DNA of 16,830 nt from Chloroflexota bacterium. GTDB lineage: Bacteria; Chloroflexota; Dehalococcoidia; Tepidiformales; Tepidiformaceae. The notes beneath the pieces are model-generated. The model searched no databases and was not told the origin of the DNA. It saw only the letters and a program-made list of their open reading frames with translations. This document shows positions 1-7,328 of the stretch, one piece after another. Position numbers and translations under genes: made by a program. The stretch lies in the NCBI GenBank assembly GCA_963169135.1, contig CAUJEQ010000162.1:1-16830 (forward strand). Reading direction: 5' to 3'. Each line of letters starts with the position of its first letter. The stretch's first letter is position 1.

Positions 1-40
1 CCGTCGTGTCTCCGCGGTGGATTCGCCTTGCGGCACAGAG

Positions 41-76
41 AACACAAAACCCCTCGCCGTCAAAGGACGAGGGGTT
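41..76 (-). terminator. T-box intrinsic terminator
   Basis: A perfect 9-bp stem (AACCCCTCG / CGAGGGGTT, arms 68-76 and 48-56 on the minus strand) with an 11-nt loop is followed by TTGTGTT. Its 5' arm lies just after the conserved T-box sequence, as required for the competing antiterminator and terminator folds. Confidence 0.88.
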
Positions 77-329
77 CTCGCGGTGCCACCTTTGTTCCCG
101 CGCGGATCACGCCGCCCGGGCACTTGTCAGCCGCCGCGGCATCCGCCGCGAGGGCCCTGGCTGCGATAACGGTGCCACTCCGCCGCAACCTACTTCCCTC
201 GGGTTCGGCTGCGGAGCTCCCGGGTCCATTCACCTGTCGCGCTGCCACCGGGCTCGCACCTGTCCCCGGCTCTCTGGAGGCTCGCCTGACGGGCTACTCT
301 TCCCGATCGACGCTACTTCTTCGATTTGA
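41..329 (-). promoter_or_regulatory. T-box riboswitch leader, probably tryptophan-responsive
   Basis: Transcribed leftward, this untranslated leader carries the T-box landmarks in the right order: AGUA near the 5' side, the stem I distal element GGUGCGAGCC, the specifier context GUGAA-UGG-ACCCGGGAGC (specifier at 226-228), the GAGUGG...CGUUAUC element, the conserved antiterminator sequence AGGUGGCACCGCG (78-91) and a terminator with a U-rich tail. T-boxes sense uncharged tRNA: the specifier pairs with the anticodon and the bulge UGGN pairs with the tRNA 3' NCCA. UGG is the Trp codon. The bulge UGGC requires discriminator base G, as in bacterial tRNA-Trp, whereas a Met reading (AUG) would call for UGGU. 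The regulated gene lies beyond the left edge, so trpS or another tryptophan gene is an inference. The transcription start near 329 is estimated from the promoter. Confidence 0.9.
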
Positions 330-335
330 GCCATC

Positions 336-364
336 AAGGTATGTTCGCCACGCGCGGCTGTCAA
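336..364 (-). promoter_or_regulatory. Promoter of the T-box transcript
   Basis: A perfect TTGACA (359-364, minus strand) is followed after 17 bp by TACCTT (336-341). It sits just past the end of the alpha/beta hydrolase gene and starts transcription roughly at 329, immediately before the T-box leader. Confidence 0.65.
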
Positions 365-371
365 TAACTGC

Positions 372-1217
372 CTACGAGCCAGCCAGGAACTCCTCCAGCG
401 CTTTTACCGCCACCGGTTCGGTCAGCACAGGCGCGTGCCCCACACCGGGCACCTCAACCAGCTTCGCGCCGGGCAGCGCCTCCACCATCCGCGCGGCAAT
501 ATCCGCGCTCAGCACATCGCTCTGCCCGCCCCGGAGGATCAGCACCGGGCATCGCATCCCCTTGAGCGCAGCCCAGGGCTCGAGCGACGGCGCCGGGGCC
601 GGCGTCGTCCGCACCGCCGGGTCCATCTTCCAGACATAGACCCCGCTGTCGCTCCGCCGCACGTTGTACCGGGCAAACTCCACCAGCTGGTCGTCCGCCA
701 GGTGCTCAACCATCGGTGCGTAGTGCTCGCGGTAGTACTTCACCACGGCCTTCATGTCCGCGAACATCTCCGGCGCGTTCCCCACGTACGAAAGGATGCG
801 CTGCAGCCCGGCTGGATCGATCTCAGGCCCCACATCGTTGAGCACCACCCGCTCCACGCGCTCCGGGTACTTCGGCGCGTACTGCATCGCGATCAACCCG
901 CCCATCGAAGTCCCCACGAGCGAAAAGCGCTGCAGCCCCAGCGCCTCGCGGATCGCCTCCAGGTCCGCCACGTACGTGTCGAACGTGTACTGCTCGGGCG
1001 GCCCCCACCCGCTCTCCCCTCGCCCGCGCACGTCGAGCGCATAGACGTGGTACTTCGCCGCAAGGACGTTTGCGATCCCGTCGAACGTGTGAGCCTGCCC
1101 GGCAAGACCATGGATCATCATCACGACCGGCGAGCCGGGTGTTCCCCGGGCAAGCACGTGGTGCCTCAGGCCGTTCGCCTCGACGAAGATGTCGCGTATC
1201 GGGAAGACGGTAGTCAT
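372..1217 (-). CDS. alpha/beta-fold hydrolase
   Basis: Soluble cytoplasmic alpha/beta hydrolase of about 281 residues, the usual size for the family; the substrate cannot be told from sequence. Numbering from a GTG four codons further upstream, the oxyanion-hole motif HGLAG is at 40-44, the nucleophile elbow GTSMGG has Ser108, the acid is probably Asp238 in GGQSD, and the base is His265 in GVGHAP. The fold fits esterases, C-C hydrolases and haloperoxidase-like enzymes. I chose the ATG at 1217 because GAGG lies about 7 nt upstream; the GTG at 1229 would place that ribosome site inside the gene. A TACAAT -10-like hexamer (1244-1249) lies 27 bp before the ATG but has no clear -35. The gene follows the DUF2203 gene on the same strand. 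Confidence 0.85.
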   Translation of the reverse strand: MTTVFPIRDIFVEANGLRHHVLARGTPGSPVVMMIHGLAGQAHTFDGIANVLAAKYHVYALDVRGRGESGWGPPEQYTFDTYVADLEAIREALGLQRFSLVGTSMGGLIAMQYAPKYPERVERVVLNDVGPEIDPAGLQRILSYVGNAPEMFADMKAVVKYYREHYAPMVEHLADDQLVEFARYNVRRSDSGVYVWKMDPAVRTTPAPAPSLEPWAALKGMRCPVLILRGGQSDVLSADIAARMVEALPGAKLVEVPGVGHAPVLTEPVAVKALEEFLAGS

Positions 1218-1290
1218 CGCTGCCCTCACTCAGTGGTGGGCGGATTGTAGCCATCGCAGGCCCGATCGCCACCCCCATGCCGATCCCGCC

Positions 1291-1692
1291 TTACGTCTCC
1301 CACAGAGGCTGCCGCCCCGCGAACCCCGCCTGCAGGTCGTGCCAGTACTGGATTCGCGCTTCCCCCAGTTGAAAGCACAGGTACACGACCCGCCCATGGT
1401 GGTCATGGAAGAAATCGATCAGGCCCTTCTCCGGGTCCTTCAACTCGACGCCACGCTGGTCGAGTTCGCCGGCTCCTCGTCGCAGTTCGCGGTTCAGCTC
1501 TTCCACCCGGTTTTTGCCGCCTTCCTGCCACGGGTTAGCCAGCAGATGTCCGTCGCCACTTGCCCCCCGCACTTCCGCAGACAGGCTCGCTTGCAGTGCT
1601 CGCAACTCCACATAAGCCGCGCAAATATCTTCCAGGATCGGGATGATCTCTGGCAGCGCCGCTTGCGCTTCCTCGACCGTGTACAGCCGCAC
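1291..1692 (-). CDS. DUF2203 family protein
   Basis: Small soluble protein of unknown function, about 133 residues. It matches the DUF2203 pattern from end to end: an N-terminal YTVEEAQAALPEI segment, a long charged helical region, then VELKDPEKGLIDF, a GRVVYLCFQLGE strand and a closing YWHDLQAGFAGRQPL. I chose the GTG at 1692, which gives the typical family start MRLYTVEEA and lies 4 nt after the glgC stop. A TTG at 1704 that overlaps the glgC end is the alternative. Neither has a clear Shine-Dalgarno, so translation is probably coupled to glgC. The pairing with glgC may only reflect co-transcription. Confidence 0.85.
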   Translation of the reverse strand: MRLYTVEEAQAALPEIIPILEDICAAYVELRALQASLSAEVRGASGDGHLLANPWQEGGKNRVEELNRELRRGAGELDQRGVELKDPEKGLIDFFHDHHGRVVYLCFQLGEARIQYWHDLQAGFAGRQPLWET

Positions 1693-1696
1693 CGGC

Positions 1697-2986
1697 TCAG
1701 ACAAACAGGTGGAGTGGCATCTGCGTCGGATGCACTGTCGCCCCGCTTTCCAGCACCGCCTGGTCCATCAACTCATCATGGACGCCGGGCCCGATGACCA
1801 CGTTCCGGCCGACTCGCAAGCCGGAAGGCACCGTTACGCGTTTGCCGACGATGGTGATGCCGGTGTTCACGATGTCCGGCCGGTCGAAGTTGGGGATGTC
1901 TGCTGGCCCTTCCCCGACCACACTGTCCCGCCCAATCGTCACCTCCTTGTCGAGAATGGCGCGGTCGACGACGGCCCCTGCCCGGATCACGCAGCGATGC
2001 TGGATGACCGAGTCGCGCACCGTCGCCCCTTCTTCGATGACGACACCCGGAGAAATCACCGACCGTGTCACCTCGCCATTCACGTATGCAGCTGGCGAGA
2101 TCAGCGACTCGCGCACCGACGCCCGCACTCCGAATCGCGCCGGTGGCAGCAACGACCCCGAGGTCCGCAACCGCAGGTCCGGGTCCTCGAGGTTGAGCGG
2201 AGGGTTCGGGCTCAGGAGGTCCATGTGCGCCCCCCAGTAGCTCTCCACCGTGCCAACATCCCGCCAGTAACCCTGGTACTGGTAACCGAACACCCGGTGC
2301 GACTCGTACATCCGCGGGATGATGTCGCGCCCGAAGTCGTGCGCACTCCCCTCGCCCATATCCGCGTCAGCCTGGAGCTGTTCAACCAGCACGTCCTTGT
2401 TGAACACGTACACGCCCATCGACGCCCATGACCCGCGAGGGTCCGCTGGCTTCTCCTGGAAGTCCGTCACCCGGCCATTTCCGTCCAGGTCCAGCACGCC
2501 GAAGCGGTGTGCCTCCTCGCGCGGCAGCTGGTACACAGCGACCGTCGCATCCGCCGCCTGGCTCCGGTGGTAGGCGACCATGTTGCGGTACGAGGTCAAA
2601 TAGATGTGGTCCCCCGCGAGGATCAGCACCTCCCGGGCCCGTGACTCCTCGATCACGTACAGGTTCTGGTAGACCGCATCCGCCGTCCCCTGGTACCAGT
2701 CGGCGTCGGCCCGCCCAAGATAGGGCTGGAGAATCTGGATGCCGCCTTCCGGCGTGTCGAATCCCCAGGCACGTCCGGCGCCGATATGGTTGAACAACGA
2801 CCGCGGCCGGTATTGCGTCAGGATCGCCAGCTTGGTGATGCTGCTATTGCCGCAATTGCTCAATACGAAATCGACAATCCGGTACTGCCCCCCGAACACC
2901 ACCGCAGGCTTCGCGCGCTGCTCGGAAAGGATCGAGAGGCGGTCACCCTGGCCGCCGGCGAGGATCATCGCGAGGACGTTGTTCAT
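1697..2986 (-). CDS. glgC: glucose-1-phosphate adenylyltransferase
   Basis: Makes ADP-glucose and pyrophosphate from ATP and glucose-1-phosphate, the committed and usually allosterically controlled step of bacterial glycogen synthesis. Of 429 residues, the N-terminal nucleotidyltransferase domain shows GGQGDRL (11-17), a KPAV lysine (about 26), FGGQYRIVDF, WYQGTADAV (97-105) and FQEKPAD. The C-terminal third has the hexapeptide repeats of a left-handed beta-helix. Length is typical. I prefer the ATG at 2986 (MNNVLAMILAGG) with a GGGGG site just upstream over the GTG at 3004, which only adds MAWGLS. A TAGAAT -10-like hexamer lies at 3019-3024 without a good -35. No other glycogen gene is in the window. 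Confidence 0.95.
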   Translation of the reverse strand: MNNVLAMILAGGQGDRLSILSEQRAKPAVVFGGQYRIVDFVLSNCGNSSITKLAILTQYRPRSLFNHIGAGRAWGFDTPEGGIQILQPYLGRADADWYQGTADAVYQNLYVIEESRAREVLILAGDHIYLTSYRNMVAYHRSQAADATVAVYQLPREEAHRFGVLDLDGNGRVTDFQEKPADPRGSWASMGVYVFNKDVLVEQLQADADMGEGSAHDFGRDIIPRMYESHRVFGYQYQGYWRDVGTVESYWGAHMDLLSPNPPLNLEDPDLRLRTSGSLLPPARFGVRASVRESLISPAAYVNGEVTRSVISPGVVIEEGATVRDSVIQHRCVIRAGAVVDRAILDKEVTIGRDSVVGEGPADIPNFDRPDIVNTGITIVGKRVTVPSGLRVGRNVVIGPGVHDELMDQAVLESGATVHPTQMPLHLFV

Positions 2987-3074
2987 GCTCAGCCCCCAGG
3001 CCACGGTTCAGTGAGGCCATTCTACGCAGGAAGGACCGCCCACCGTAACCGATGGACGGTCCCCTTTGATGGGA

Positions 3075-3272
3075 CTAACAGGCCGCCCGCAACGCTGCCG
3101 CCTCCGATCGGAGCACCATGGCGAACGCGCAATCTCGACAAATCACGGTTGCGTAGCGGCTCCGCCGCGTCCCGGCAGGTTCGACATCGGCAACCACGAT
3201 CCGCGAATGCGCCCGGGTTACCCGCCCGCACAGCGGGCATGGACTATGAACGAGACTTTGGCTTCGAGACAT
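3075..3272 (-). CDS. small zinc-ribbon protein
   Basis: A 65-residue protein with two knuckles, CPLC (Cys12, Cys15) and CRDC (Cys45, Cys48), separated by 29 residues. This spacing suits one structural Zn(II) bound by four cysteines. A fifth cysteine is the last residue. The linker is basic and the protein has no signal peptide or membrane segment. The ATG is preceded by GAGGTAGGGAG at good spacing, which is strong evidence that it is translated. It lies upstream of glgC on the same strand and is divergent from nadE. Function is unknown; small zinc ribbons often bind nucleic acid or a partner protein, but nothing here shows which. Confidence 0.65.
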   Translation of the reverse strand: MSRSQSLVHSPCPLCGRVTRAHSRIVVADVEPAGTRRSRYATVICRDCAFAMVLRSEAAALRAAC

Positions 3273-3343
3273 CTCCCTACCTCAAAGCGCCACCGCCGGC
3301 AGCGTCGCATTCCCGCCTTCCCCTGTGAATCGGGGGACCCGCC

Positions 3344-3366
3344 TACGGGAATCCCTGATTCCCGTA
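3344..3366. promoter_or_regulatory. Perfect inverted repeat upstream of nadE (candidate operator)
   Basis: Arms TACGGGAATC and GATTCCCGTA are perfect 10-bp complements separated by CCT. The repeat lies between the divergent zinc-ribbon gene and nadE and ends 36 bp before the nadE ATG, just upstream of the likely nadE core promoter. It has no U-tract, so a terminator is unlikely. It does not resemble the NrtR operator I know for NAD genes. A regulator-binding site is inferred from symmetry and position only. Confidence 0.5.
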
Positions 3367-3390
3367 TGAAGCTCAACCCCGGAGGCGACG

Positions 3391-3396
3391 TATACT
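3391..3396 (+). promoter_or_regulatory. nadE -10 element, possible leaderless start
   Basis: TATACT (4 of 6 matches to the -10 consensus) lies 6 bp before the nadE ATG, so transcription would begin at or next to the start codon. GGAGG at 3381-3385 is 17 nt from the ATG, too far for a normal Shine-Dalgarno. No good -35 is present. Confidence 0.4.
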
Positions 3397-3402
3397 CCAG
3401 CC

Positions 3403-5139
3403 ATGAGGACCGTCCGCGTCGGGCTTGCCCAGATCGATACCACCGTCGGCGACATCCGGGGAAACATCGCTACCATCTCGGGACGCATCGCTGAAGCGCG
3501 CGAAGCTGGCTGCGCCATCGTGGCCTTCCCCGAGCTCGCCGTCACCGGCTACCCGCCCGAAGACCTCGTCCTTCGCCGCGCCTTCTGCGAAGCATCCCAC
3601 GATGCTGTCGCCGCCCTTGCCCCTTCGGTCCGCGACATTATCGCCATCGTTGGCTTCGTCGATTGGTCCAACGGCGATGCCTACAACGCCGCCGCGATCA
3701 TCGCTAACGGCCGCTGGGTCGACACCTACCACAAACGCCGACTCCCCAACTACGGCGTCTTCGACGAGGAGCGGTATTTCGCCACAGGCAACCGCAACCC
3801 CGTGTATACCGCCGGCGAGGTCACGTTCGGCGTCAGCATCTGCGAAGACATCTGGTACCCCGGCGCGCCGCTCGATGCCCTCGCCCTCGGCGGCGCCGAG
3901 CTCTGCATCAACATCAACGCCTCTCCCTACCACCGCGGCAAAGCTCAGGGACGCGAAAAGATGATCGCCACCCGTGCCTCGGACAACCTGATCGCCATCG
4001 CCTACCTCAACGCCGTCGCCGGCCAGGACGAGCTCGTTTTCGACGGCGCTTCCCTCGCGGTCGATGCTGAAGGCCAGGTCCTGGCCCGCGGTCCCCAGTT
4101 CCGCGAAACGCTGCTCACGGTCGAGTTCGACCTCGATGCTGTCATCCAGCGCCGCCTCCACGATCCCCGCCGCCGCGTCGAACTGCGCGACCGGGGCGGA
4201 GAGACTGGCACAGAGCGCGTCGACCTCGGCTGGCCCGCCCCGGTCTCGACCCGTCAGCCCCTTCCCGGGGCCGTCGCTCCCCACCTTCGCGACGAGGAGG
4301 AGGTCTGGGAAGCGCTCGTTCTCGGCACACGTGATTACCTTGCGAAGACCGGCTTCAAGCAGGCAGTGGTCGGCCTTTCCGGCGGCATCGATTCGAGCGT
4401 GGTGGCCGCCATCGCCGTCGATGCGATCGGTGCCGAAAACGTTGCCGGCGTCTCAATGCCGAGCCGCTACTCAAGCCAGCACAGCCGCGATGACGCATCC
4501 GCGCTCGCCGAAAATCTCGGCATCCGTTACCTGACGATCCCCATCGAGCCGGCACATGCCGCCATGCTCGAGATGCTGGCCGACGCCTTTGAGGGCCGCG
4601 ACCCCGGCACGGCTGAAGAAAACATCCAGGCCCGCCAGCGCGGGAACGTCCTCATGACTCTCTCGAATGCGTTCGGGTTCATCACGCTGACCACTGGGAA
4701 CAAGAGCGAACTGGCCACGGGCTATGCCACCCTCTATGGCGATATGGCTGGTGGCCTCGCCGTCATCAAGGACGTGCCCAAGACGCTCGTCTTCCGCCTC
4801 GCTCGCTGGCGCAACGAGAAGGCCGGATACGACCTCATCCCTGGAAACGTGCTCATCAAGCCGCCGAGCGCCGAACTCAAACCGAACCAGTTCGACCAGG
4901 ACACGCTGCCCCCCTACGAAGTCCTCGATCCAATCCTCGAAGCCTACGTCGAAGACGATCGGACCATCGACGAAATCGTCGCAGCCGGGTTCGACCTGGA
5001 GACCGTGCACCGCGTCGTCGCCCTGGTCGACCGAAACGAGTACAAGCGCCGCCAGGCGCCGCCCGGCGTCAAGATCACCGCCCGCGCCTTCGGCCGCGAT
5101 CGCCGCCTGCCTCTCGCCGCGCGCCTCAGCGTGCGCTAA
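3403..5139 (+). CDS. nadE: glutamine-dependent NAD+ synthetase
   Basis: Catalyses the last step of NAD+ synthesis, amidating deamido-NAD+ with ATP and ammonia released from glutamine. Of 578 residues, the N-terminal nitrilase-type glutaminase domain (about 1-270) has the catalytic triad Glu44 (FPELAVTGYPPEDL), Lys111 (YHKRRLPNYGVFDE) and Cys147 (ICEDIW). The C-terminal synthetase domain (about 295-578) has the PP-loop SGGIDSS (326-332), followed by TTGNKSELATGYATLYGDM and KPPSAELKPNQFDQD. Both active sites look intact. It starts a plus-strand run; the sulfurtransferase follows 22 bp later with its own GAGG site, so the two are probably co-transcribed. The start may be leaderless. Confidence 0.96.
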   Translation: MRTVRVGLAQIDTTVGDIRGNIATISGRIAEAREAGCAIVAFPELAVTGYPPEDLVLRRAFCEASHDAVAALAPSVRDIIAIVGFVDWSNGDAYNAAAIIANGRWVDTYHKRRLPNYGVFDEERYFATGNRNPVYTAGEVTFGVSICEDIWYPGAPLDALALGGAELCININASPYHRGKAQGREKMIATRASDNLIAIAYLNAVAGQDELVFDGASLAVDAEGQVLARGPQFRETLLTVEFDLDAVIQRRLHDPRRRVELRDRGGETGTERVDLGWPAPVSTRQPLPGAVAPHLRDEEEVWEALVLGTRDYLAKTGFKQAVVGLSGGIDSSVVAAIAVDAIGAENVAGVSMPSRYSSQHSRDDASALAENLGIRYLTIPIEPAHAAMLEMLADAFEGRDPGTAEENIQARQRGNVLMTLSNAFGFITLTTGNKSELATGYATLYGDMAGGLAVIKDVPKTLVFRLARWRNEKAGYDLIPGNVLIKPPSAELKPNQFDQDTLPPYEVLDPILEAYVEDDRTIDEIVAAGFDLETVHRVVALVDRNEYKRRQAPPGVKITARAFGRDRRLPLAARLSVR

Positions 5140-5161
5140 TCCGATTTAGAGGACCCGGCAA

Positions 5162-6040
5162 ATGCCCGACCGCCACCATTACCTTGCAACCACCGAATGG
5201 CTTGCCGAGAACCTCGCCAGTCCGGATCTCTGCGTGCTCGAGTGCACGGTCTTTCTTCGCCCGCGCGAAGATGGGCGCCCTGGCTTCCTGGTCGTACCCG
5301 GCCAGGAGGAATGGGCGGCGGGGCACATTCCGGGGGCTGTGTTCGCCGACCTCCACCATGACTTGAGCGACCGGGCGCACGCGCTCCGCTTCATGATGCC
5401 TCCCCCCGAACAGTTTGCCGAAGCCATGGGGCGCTACGGTGTGAGCGATAGCTCCCGGGTCGTGCTCTATGACCGCGCAGGCAACATGTGGGCAGCGCGC
5501 ATTTGGTGGATGCTGCGCGCCTTCGGCTTCGAGAACGCACGCGTGCTCGACGGCGGCTGGATGAAGTGGACGAGTGAAGGACGACCCGTCTCGAGCGAGG
5601 CCCCCGCGCCCGCCCCTGGGAAATTTGCGGCCAGTCTCCGGCCGCGGCTCATGGCGACGAAGGAAGATGTCTTCGAAGCGATGACATCCGGGCAGGCCTG
5701 CATCGTCAACGCGCTCAATCCCGCTCAGCACCGGGGCGAGGTGGCCCCGTACGGGCGGCCTGGGCGCATCGCTCGCAGCGTCAACGTACCTGCCATGGGA
5801 TCGGCGGGCATCGTCGACCCGCAGACCCAGCTCTACCATCCGCTCGAGGAGATTCGCCGCCGCTTCGAAGGTGCCGGGGCAAGGCCCGGAGAACGCCTCA
5901 TCACCTATTGCGGTGGAGGCATCGCAGCCAGCAGTGCAGCCTTCGCTGCGATCATGGCTGGCTTCACCGATGTTGCCGTCTACGATGCATCGCTTTCCGA
6001 GTGGGCCGCCGATCCTTCCCTGCCAATGGAGACTGGATAG
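5162..6040 (+). CDS. sulfurtransferase with two rhodanese domains
   Basis: Transfers sulfane sulfur from thiosulfate or 3-mercaptopyruvate to a thiol or cyanide acceptor; cytoplasmic. The 292-residue protein has the usual tandem layout. The N-terminal rhodanese domain (about 5-145) has Asp104 at the active-loop position (LYDRAGNMWAAR) and is non-catalytic, as is normal. The C-terminal domain (about 165-290) carries Cys250 in YCGGGIAAS. The CGGGIA loop is closer to the CGSGVT loop of 3-mercaptopyruvate sulfurtransferases than to the CRKGVT loop of thiosulfate sulfurtransferases, so mercaptopyruvate is the better guess. Domain boundary features ARVLDGGW and RPGRIARSVNVP are present. The GAGG site lies 9 nt before the ATG, and the gene is probably co-transcribed with nadE. 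Confidence 0.92.
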   Translation: MPDRHHYLATTEWLAENLASPDLCVLECTVFLRPREDGRPGFLVVPGQEEWAAGHIPGAVFADLHHDLSDRAHALRFMMPPPEQFAEAMGRYGVSDSSRVVLYDRAGNMWAARIWWMLRAFGFENARVLDGGWMKWTSEGRPVSSEAPAPAPGKFAASLRPRLMATKEDVFEAMTSGQACIVNALNPAQHRGEVAPYGRPGRIARSVNVPAMGSAGIVDPQTQLYHPLEEIRRRFEGAGARPGERLITYCGGGIAASSAAFAAIMAGFTDVAVYDASLSEWAADPSLPMETG

Positions 6041-6063
6041 CCCGGAACCTGATCGGGAGCATA

Positions 6064-6091
6064 ACGGGCGCCCCTCCTGGTGGCGTCCCGT
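6064..6091 (+). terminator. Possible hairpin terminator between sulfurtransferase and ADH genes
   Basis: ACGGGCGCC and GGCGTCCCGT pair with one bulged base around a 9-nt loop in the 99-bp gap. There is no U-tract, so factor-independent termination is doubtful. A TAGAAT -10-like hexamer follows at 6106-6111, which would suit a separate promoter for the dehydrogenase. Confidence 0.3.
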
Positions 6092-6139
6092 GGGACGGCT
6101 CGCCGTAGAATCCGGCGAACCCACTCCTAAGGAACCCGT

Positions 6140-7174
6140 ATGCCTGCATCCAATACCTGTGTGAAAACCGGCCAGGGGACGGTCGCCATGACGACGATCC
6201 CCTATCCCGATGAGCCCGGCCCCGGCCAGGCGCTCATCCGGACGACGCTCAGCACCATCTGCGGCAGCGACATCCACATCGTGGATGAAATGCCCCTGCC
6301 GCCCGGCGTCCCCATGGGCCACGAAGCCATCGGCGTCGTCGAGGCTGTCGGTGCCGGCGTTACCGGTGTCAAGGCAGGAGATCGTGTGGTCACCGGCTGT
6401 CTGGTGTGCTGCGGCACCTGCCGCCGCTGCCTCGAAGGCGAACACCAGGTCTGCGAGACCTACAACTCGCCCGGCAACCTGCTCTTCGGCGCCCAGGGGG
6501 AATTCTTCCTCGTCAACGGTGCCCAGACCAGCATGGCGAAGATCCCCGATTCGCTCGCGGATGAGCAGGTGCTCTTCGTCACCGACATCATGTCGACCGG
6601 CTTCGCCGCCATCGAGCGCGCCGAGATCAAGGCCGGTGATGTGGTCGCTATCTTCGCCCAGGGGCCCGTCGGCCTTTGCGCCACCGCCGGCGCCCGCGCT
6701 CTTGGCGCGGGCACCATCATTGCCGTCGAGTCCATCCCGGAGCGTGTTGCCATGGCGAAGCGCTTCGGCGCCGACATCGTCGTCGACCCGGCCGATGCCG
6801 TGGCAAAGATCATGGAACTCACCGGCAACAAGGGTGTCGACATCGCCGTCGAAGCCCTCGGCCACCAGGTCACCTTCGAAAACGCCTGCCGCGTCACACG
6901 TCTGGGGGGCACTGTCAGCTCCGTCGGCGTGTACGGCGCCTTCCCGGAACTGAAACTGCCGACCAGCGGCTCCTTCATCCACCGCAAGCTGGTGACCACG
7001 TTCTGCCCGGTCGGCACCGCCCGGCTCGAGCGGCTCATGGCCATGGTTTCCGGCGGCAAGGTGGACCTCACTCCGCTCATCACCCACTCGATGAAGATCA
7101 GCGAGACGCCAGCCGCCTACGACCTCTTTCGCAAGCGCGAAGGTGGCGTCCTGAAGATCGCCCTGCGTCCGTAA
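6140..7174 (+). CDS. zinc-dependent alcohol dehydrogenase (MDR family)
   Basis: Oxidises an alcohol to an aldehyde or ketone with a nicotinamide cofactor; cytoplasmic. The 344-residue protein has the medium-chain dehydrogenase layout. The catalytic GroES-like domain has Cys41 (TICGSD), His61-Glu62 (GHEAIGVVE) and Asp149 as likely catalytic-zinc ligands. The structural-zinc lobe carries Cys91, Cys94, Cys97 and Cys105 (CGTCRRCLEGEHQVC), with an extra Cys90. The Rossmann domain begins about 168 with AQGPVGL, and Glu197 at the end of its second strand favours NAD(H). The TDIMSTGFAAIERA and VKAGDRV segments recall secondary-alcohol dehydrogenases. The substrate is undetermined. The start follows TAAGGA with 7-nt spacing. 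Confidence 0.9.
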   Translation: MPASNTCVKTGQGTVAMTTIPYPDEPGPGQALIRTTLSTICGSDIHIVDEMPLPPGVPMGHEAIGVVEAVGAGVTGVKAGDRVVTGCLVCCGTCRRCLEGEHQVCETYNSPGNLLFGAQGEFFLVNGAQTSMAKIPDSLADEQVLFVTDIMSTGFAAIERAEIKAGDVVAIFAQGPVGLCATAGARALGAGTIIAVESIPERVAMAKRFGADIVVDPADAVAKIMELTGNKGVDIAVEALGHQVTFENACRVTRLGGTVSSVGVYGAFPELKLPTSGSFIHRKLVTTFCPVGTARLERLMAMVSGGKVDLTPLITHSMKISETPAAYDLFRKREGGVLKIALRP

Positions 7175-7194
7175 CGGCCTGAGTGGCGAGACAC

Positions 7195-7237
7195 CGCGAG
7201 TATCCGGCCGCGCAGTACCACTTCGGTGGATACCGCG
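7195..7237 (+). other. Structured RNA element in the gap after the ADH gene
   Basis: An outer stem (CGCG-a-GTAT at 7195-7203 with ATACCGCG at 7230-7237, one bulged A) encloses a perfect CCAC-TTCG-GTGG hairpin with a UUCG tetraloop (7218-7229). No U-tract follows. It may be a 3' stabilising structure of the dehydrogenase mRNA or part of the leader of the next gene. Confidence 0.4.
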
Positions 7238-7278
7238 TGACTTCCCCGTGTGCGAGCCTTTCCCTCGCCACGCCGGGC

Positions 7279-7328
7279 GTCGAACCTCCAGCCGTTGGGA
7301 GCGCTAGCGCTCCCCGCGGGGAGAGGTC
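7279..7328 (+). promoter_or_regulatory. Hairpin leader that could mask the ribosome site of the secreted-protein gene
   Basis: A perfect 18-bp palindrome GGGAGCGCTAGCGCTCCC (7297-7314) is followed at once by an overlapping 12-bp palindrome TCCCCGCGGGGA (7311-7322), so the two hairpins cannot form together. The ribosome site GAGG (about 7323-7326) could also pair with ACCTC at about 7283-7287, closing the structure. The ATG is at 7333. Sequestration of the ribosome site is inferred, not shown. Confidence 0.4.

Noticed and set aside
169..182. GAGTGGCACCG on the minus strand as a second T-box antiterminator
   Set aside because: It fits the conserved GAGUGG...CGUUAUC element found in the middle of T-box leaders, so one leader explains it.
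435..1250. A 271-codon plus-strand frame opposite the alpha/beta hydrolase
   Set aside because: Arg/His-rich translation with no motif; the complementary strand has a complete catalytic triad.
3373..4284. A 303-codon open frame opposite the start of nadE
   Set aside because: It mirrors the nadE reading frame, contains no recognisable motif and lies over the catalytic part of a clear enzyme.
6082..6111. A complete promoter before the alcohol dehydrogenase gene
   Set aside because: TAGAAT is a fair -10, but no -35 is found at 16-18 bp, so it is mentioned only as a possibility.
5126..7087. A 653-codon open frame on the minus strand opposite the sulfurtransferase and alcohol dehydrogenase genes
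   Set aside because: Its translation is low-complexity Gly/Asp/Ala-rich with no domain, and the plus strand carries two intact enzymes. It is the usual antisense shadow of GC-rich genes.
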